15,344 nucleotides of DNA from Candidatus Thalassarchaeaceae archaeon (GTDB taxonomy: Archaea > Thermoplasmatota > Poseidoniia > Poseidoniales > Thalassarchaeaceae): the NCBI GenBank assembly GCA_029250565.1, contig JAQXFA010000088.1, positions 1 through 15,344 of the forward strand, read 5' to 3'. The notes under the pieces are model-generated. The model was not told where the DNA came from. It ran no database searches and worked only from the letters and a program-made list of their open reading frames with translations. Positions within the stretch are counted from its first letter, which is position 1, and each line of letters opens with the position of its first letter. Shown piece after piece: positions 14,698 through 15,344 of this stretch. The position numbers and the translations under genes were made by a program.

Positions 14698-15344
14698 GTG
14701 TCATCTCCACTAATTAGCATCACAGTTTGTGTTCGCAACGGGGTTCACTGGATTGATGACTGCATGGCAGCATTATCTGCTCAAACATATCGACCATTGG
14801 AAATTATTGCTGTTGATGATGGCTCAATAGATGGAAGCAATGAGTTGCTTCAAAAATGGCAAACCTCAGAAGGCATTCCTATCCAAGTTCTTTCTCAAGA
14901 ACCGTTGGGATTGTCTGCGGGTAGGAACAACGCACTTAACATTGCAAAGGGAGAATGGGTAGCGATAACTGACATTGATTGCCGGCCAAGGCCTGATTGG
15001 ATTGAGAAGATGTTCGCATCAAGTGAAGGGGTGGATGCTGTAACAGGTAGAGTCATCTTTGACGAGGGCAGAACTTCAGTCAGTAGATTACGTTCACGTA
15101 CCATTGCTTGGAAATATTCATCACGTACAGATAAGGCCACTTTGGCCAATGGCCCTTGTTCAATGTTCAAGAGAGAGAATCTCATTTCATTAGGTGGTTT
15201 TGACCCATCTTGGTATCATGCAGAGGACATGGAAGTTTCAATGATAATCAAACAGTCAGGAGGGGATATTCGTTATGAGCCAGAAGCAGTGGTTGATCAC
15301 GTAGCAGAGAGTCAACTCAAGATATTTCTTCAAAAGCGTAGAAG
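14698..15344 (+). CDS. Family 2 glycosyltransferase (C-terminus outside window)
   Basis: The frame opens at GTG 14698, two bases after the CoA gene's stop, and stays open to the right edge (215 complete codons). It is a GT-A fold transferase of family GT2: LISITVCVRNGVHWIDDC at the N-terminus, QTYRPLEIIAVDDGSIDGS with the nucleotide-binding VDDGS (39-43), GLSAGRNNALNIAKGEW, the metal-binding DxD as DID (92-94), and HAEDMEVSMIIKQSG (about 173-187) with the ED acid pair. Such enzymes add sugars from nucleotide donors to lipids, glycans or proteins at the inner face of the membrane. No transmembrane segment appears in the visible part. The tight spacing suggests co-transcription with the CoA gene; a functional link is not evident. 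Acceptor and donor cannot be told. Confidence 0.9.
   Translation, partial: MSSPLISITVCVRNGVHWIDDCMAALSAQTYRPLEIIAVDDGSIDGSNELLQKWQTSEGIPIQVLSQEPLGLSAGRNNALNIAKGEWVAITDIDCRPRPDWIEKMFASSEGVDAVTGRVIFDEGRTSVSRLRSRTIAWKYSSRTDKATLANGPCSMFKRENLISLGGFDPSWYHAEDMEVSMIIKQSGGDIRYEPEAVVDHVAESQLKIFLQKRR

Noticed and set aside
1..15344. CRISPR arrays, insertion sequences, tRNA or rRNA genes
   Set aside because: No regularly spaced direct repeats, transposase motifs, terminal inverted repeats, or tRNA/rRNA signatures were seen.

Overview
The window looks like a fragment of a planktonic archaeal genome, most likely Thermoplasmatota of the Marine Group II (Poseidoniales) type. That placement is inference. It rests on an archaeal-type phosphopantetheine adenylyltransferase joined to the archaeal GTP-dependent dephospho-CoA kinase (DUF359), a geranylgeranyl-reductase-like flavoprotein, TATA-box promoters close to start codons with few Shine-Dalgarno sites, a multi-kink-turn H/ACA guide RNA, and a giant secreted LamG/PA14 protein. 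Base composition is moderately AT-rich except for the RNA gene.

Layout. 1-4866 (minus) is the N-terminal 1622 residues of a giant exported protein that runs off the left edge. Its TIGR03790-type domain is split by PA14, LamG and jelly-roll-like modules and is followed by Ig-like repeats. A divergent promoter region (4867-4966) separates it from a macro-domain protein (4967-5593, plus), which converges on an FAD oxidoreductase (5612-6877, minus). Next on the plus strand come moaE and moaC (ATGA overlap), glpX, and a bacterial/eukaryote-type class I aldolase. The two molybdopterin enzymes thus sit directly upstream of two gluconeogenic enzymes. A small winged-helix gene (10059-10361, minus) and an 881-residue winged-helix protein of unknown function (10652-13297, plus) are transcribed divergently from a region carrying a perfect 11-bp inverted repeat.

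The most striking element is at 13346-13623. It is a G+C-rich, non-coding 278-nt gene with a TATA box and a 3' T-tract. By hand it folds into four tandem H/ACA modules, each with a guide pocket and a kink-turn (three-base bulge RAU, tandem G-A pairs). Two modules end in an ACA box. The pocket of module 4 complements the conserved helix-69 loop of 23S rRNA at 12 of 12 positions around U1915 (E. coli numbering). Module 2 complements a peptidyl-transferase-centre segment around position 2496. Module 3 may address U2586, and module 1 has no target I recognise. rRNA sequences are recalled, not searched.

The window ends with a PPAT-DPCK fusion (13679-14695), a prokaryotic counterpart of the eukaryotic bifunctional CoA synthase, and a family 2 glycosyltransferase running off the right edge.
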